Shown in pieces: positions 7,228 to 9,013 of a stretch of 9,013 nt of DNA. The translations under genes and the position numbers were made by a program. Numbering within the stretch: the first letter of the stretch is position 1; every line of letters begins with the position of its first letter. The notes beneath the pieces were generated by a model. It made no database searches. It saw nothing but the letters and a program-made list of their open reading frames with translations, and was not told where the DNA came from. The DNA comes from Bacteroidaceae bacterium (GTDB lineage Bacteria; Bacteroidota; Bacteroidia; Bacteroidales; Bacteroidaceae): contig JAGCWG010000048.1 of the NCBI GenBank assembly GCA_017961965.1, forward strand, positions 1-9,013, given 5' to 3'.

Positions 7228-8523
7228 TTACTTGCAAATAATCAAATTATACTTCTTCTTTCCCTGCTGAACGAGGAGGTACTTACCATCAAGGAGGTCA
7301 GCAGTTGTGATAACCTTGTCAAACTGCTCAAGCTTCTCCTTATTGATGCTTACGCCACCATTCTGAGTAAGCTTACGCATCTCACCCTTTGATGGGAAGA
7401 TTGCAGCTTTCTCTACACAGAGGTCAACAGCCTTGACACCAGCTTCGATGTCTGCCTTAGCAACTTCAAACTGTGGAACACCTGCAAAAACATCAAGAAG
7501 TGTCTTCTCGTCAAGCTTAAGGAGACTCTCCTTAGTTGACTTGCCGAAGAGGATATTACTTGCCTCAACTGCCATATCAAGGTCTTCCTTAGAGTGAACC
7601 ATGATAGTCACTTCCTCAGCAAGACGCTTCTGGAGTACTCGACGACCTGGGTCTTCATCATGTTCCTTGATGATAGCCTCAACCTCTTCCTTCTCAAGCG
7701 AAGTGAATATCTTGATGTACTTCTTTGCATCCTCATCTGGCACATTGAGCCAGAACTGATAGAACTGATATGGTGATGTACGCTCACGGTCGAGCCATAC
7801 ATTACCGCTCTCTGTCTTACCGAACTTACGACCGTCACTCTTTGTCACGAGTGGACAAGTAAGGGCGAAGCACTCACCACCGTTAGTACGACGAATAAGC
7901 TCAGAACCTGTAGTGATGTTACCCCACTGGTCAGCACCACCAAGCTGGAGACGACATCCCTTGTGCTCATAGAGATAGAGGAAGTCGTAACCCTGAAGCA
8001 ACTGATAAGTAAACTCTGTGAAAGAAAGACCGTCACGAGCCTCACCATTAAGACGCTTCTGAACAGACTCCTTAGCCATCATATAGTTGACTGTGATGTG
8101 CTTACCAACCTCACGAGCAAAGTCGAGGAATGAGAAATTCTTCATCCAGTCATAGTTGTTCACGAGTTCTGCGTGGTTAGGAGCATCGCTGTCGAAGTCA
8201 AGGAAACGTGAGAGCTGTGCCTTGATGCAAGCCACATTGTGCTTCAATGTCTCCTCATCGAGGAGGTTACGCTCCTGACTCTTACCTGATGGGTCACCAA
8301 TCATACCAGTAGCACCACCCACGAGTGCCAATGGCTTGTGTCCACAACGCTGGAAGTGACGAAGCATCATCACACCACAGAGGTGACCGATATGAAGTGA
8401 ATCAGCTGTTGGGTCAATACCCAAGTATGCTGTAGTCTGTTCCTTTTTAAGGAGTTCGTCAGTACCTGGCATCATCTGGTGTATCATACCACGCCAAGTA
8501 AGTTCTTCGATAAAATCTTTCAT
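7228..8523 (-). CDS. tyrS: Tyrosyl-tRNA synthetase
   Basis: Class I aminoacyl-tRNA synthetase that charges tRNA-Tyr with tyrosine in the cytoplasm; 431 residues is normal for the bacterial TyrRS. The Rossmann catalytic domain has the HIGH motif as HIGH at 44-47 and the second signature as KFGKT at 233-237, the usual TyrRS form of KMSKS. Tyrosine-pocket residues expected in the family are visible: Tyr33, Asp77 in GDPSGK, Tyr173, Gln177 and Asp180 in YQLLQGYD, and Gln199 in GGADQWGN. The anticodon-binding helical region follows, and an S4-like RNA-binding domain occupies about residues 365-431. The ATG at 8523 agrees with the conserved N-terminus and has an A-rich upstream sequence without Shine-Dalgarno. 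It is the first gene after a long non-coding leader. Confidence 0.98.
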   Translation of the reverse strand: MKDFIEELTWRGMIHQMMPGTDELLKKEQTTAYLGIDPTADSLHIGHLCGVMMLRHFQRCGHKPLALVGGATGMIGDPSGKSQERNLLDEETLKHNVACIKAQLSRFLDFDSDAPNHAELVNNYDWMKNFSFLDFAREVGKHITVNYMMAKESVQKRLNGEARDGLSFTEFTYQLLQGYDFLYLYEHKGCRLQLGGADQWGNITTGSELIRRTNGGECFALTCPLVTKSDGRKFGKTESGNVWLDRERTSPYQFYQFWLNVPDEDAKKYIKIFTSLEKEEVEAIIKEHDEDPGRRVLQKRLAEEVTIMVHSKEDLDMAVEASNILFGKSTKESLLKLDEKTLLDVFAGVPQFEVAKADIEAGVKAVDLCVEKAAIFPSKGEMRKLTQNGGVSINKEKLEQFDKVITTADLLDGKYLLVQQGKKKYNLIICK

Positions 8524-8602
8524 TATATTGTTTTGTTTTAGTTCGTAATTGAATATCTGTTATGAATCAAAATGAAAATATAAAGCACGCAAAACAACCA
8601 CA

Positions 8603-8671
8603 CTAAGGTATTCTTTCGACCTTACTGCGACCGCCTTCTACTTTCCATTTTAACACTCTCATAACAATCAT
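8603..8671 (-). other. Possible 22-codon upstream ORF in the tyrS leader
   Basis: An ATG at 8671 opens 22 codons ending at TAG (8605-8603). The peptide begins MIVMRVLKWK and is rich in Val, Lys and Arg; it contains no Tyr. It starts about 24 bases after the predicted transcription start and ends 79 bases before the tyrS ATG. Its 3' end overlaps a hairpin (TAAGGT 8604-8609 pairing with ACCTTA 8619-8624). Chance is a fair explanation for an ORF this short. Confidence 0.2.
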
Positions 8672-8699
8672 TTTAATTTATGATACGACAATTCGGCTA

Positions 8700-8707
8700 C
8701 AAAGTTA
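8700..8707 (-). promoter_or_regulatory. Candidate -7 box for tyrS
   Basis: The minus strand reads TAACTTTG, a full match to TAnnTTTG. No good TTTG is found 19-21 bases upstream, so the -33 element is weak. A start near 8695 would give a leader of about 170 bases before the tyrS ATG, unusually long for a gene of this kind. Confidence 0.45.
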
Positions 8708-9013
8708 GCACTTTTTATTCAATTAACTTGTTATGACACACAAAAAACAGAGAATCCACCTTTCTTGTTGCGGATAATCACACAAATAAGAAGAACATTT
8801 CACACAAAACAGGCTTTATGGATGTTAGTTTCACATCAAAATCAAATTTCAGAACATAAATAGACATTAACAAAAATTAATTAATAAGTAGGTGTGCAAA
8901 ATTATTCGTACTGTACGGTTGGAAACCGCTCTGTAAAAAAGTGTAAAACAAGTGTCTCTTGTTAGGTGAACCATATGTTCCCCTTACGTTCCCCTTCATT
9001 TCCCTTACAAAAC
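8708..9013. other. Non-coding stretch with short palindromes and repeats
   Basis: About 300 bases hold no convincing gene on either strand. Visible elements are a second -7-like box on the minus strand (TAATTTTG, 8904-8897), a perfect 11-base palindrome CGTACTGTACG (8907-8917), a small hairpin CGGTT/AACCG (8916-8928), and a hairpin AACAAG/CTTGTT with a 5-base loop (8947-8963). At the right edge the minus strand has 17 open codons ending at TAA (8964-8962), which could be the tail of an upstream gene but are too short to judge. Confidence 0.5.
8977..9009. repeat. Three imperfect 11-bp tandem units at the right edge
   Basis: Units GTTCCCCTTAC (8977-8987), GTTCCCCTTCA (8988-8998) and TTTCCCTTACA (8999-9009) follow each other with an 11-base period. 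The array may continue beyond the window. One strand is strongly pyrimidine-rich. The role is unknown. Confidence 0.6.

Noticed and set aside
6938..7270. 110-codon open frame on the plus strand
   Set aside because: It overlaps the serB start, the intergenic gap and the tyrS end on the opposite strand; its composition follows the antisense of those genes.
8524..8707. T-box riboswitch upstream of tyrS
   Set aside because: No T-box consensus sequence, specifier loop or terminator/antiterminator pair is visible, and T-boxes are characteristic of other phyla.
8977..9009. CRISPR-like array
   Set aside because: The units are adjacent 11-mers without spacers, and no cas gene is in the window.

Overview
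The window looks like chromosomal DNA from a Bacteroidota species, most likely Prevotella or a close relative. Three things point there: promoter -7 boxes of the TAnnTTTG type, start codons preceded by A/T-rich sequence without a Shine-Dalgarno match, and the protein families (a TPR lipoprotein sensor-like protein, a large secreted multi-module protein with a glycine/lysine-containing C-terminal tail, and a long phosphoserine phosphatase with two ACT domains). This is inference from sequence features; no database search was run.

All five recognisable genes lie on the minus strand, so they are read from right to left. From the right: 8524-9013 is non-coding and holds a candidate long leader for tyrS, small hairpins and a short 11-bp repeat. 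Then come tyrS (tyrosyl-tRNA synthetase, 7228-8523), a 119-base gap with a candidate promoter and a 7-bp tandem repeat, serB (phosphoserine phosphatase, 5837-7108) and, 8 bases later, a MATE-family efflux transporter (4545-5828). serB and the transporter look like one transcription unit. After a 214-base gap with a -7 box comes a 1002-residue secreted protein of unknown function (1322-4330), built on a tandem duplication of about 210 residues and closed by a strong hairpin terminator at 1261-1299. The last gene (1-1168) runs off the left edge. It starts at a GTG and encodes a lipoprotein-like TPR protein with a membrane helix at the cut end; a near-consensus promoter lies directly against its start codon.

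The right half is housekeeping (translation, serine biosynthesis) plus a transporter. The left half is cell-envelope or accessory. The parts that deserve attention are the unrecognised secreted protein with its near-identical internal repeats, the apparently leaderless GTG gene, and the long structured leader upstream of tyrS. I do not see a defence system, mobile element, CRISPR array, rRNA or tRNA gene.
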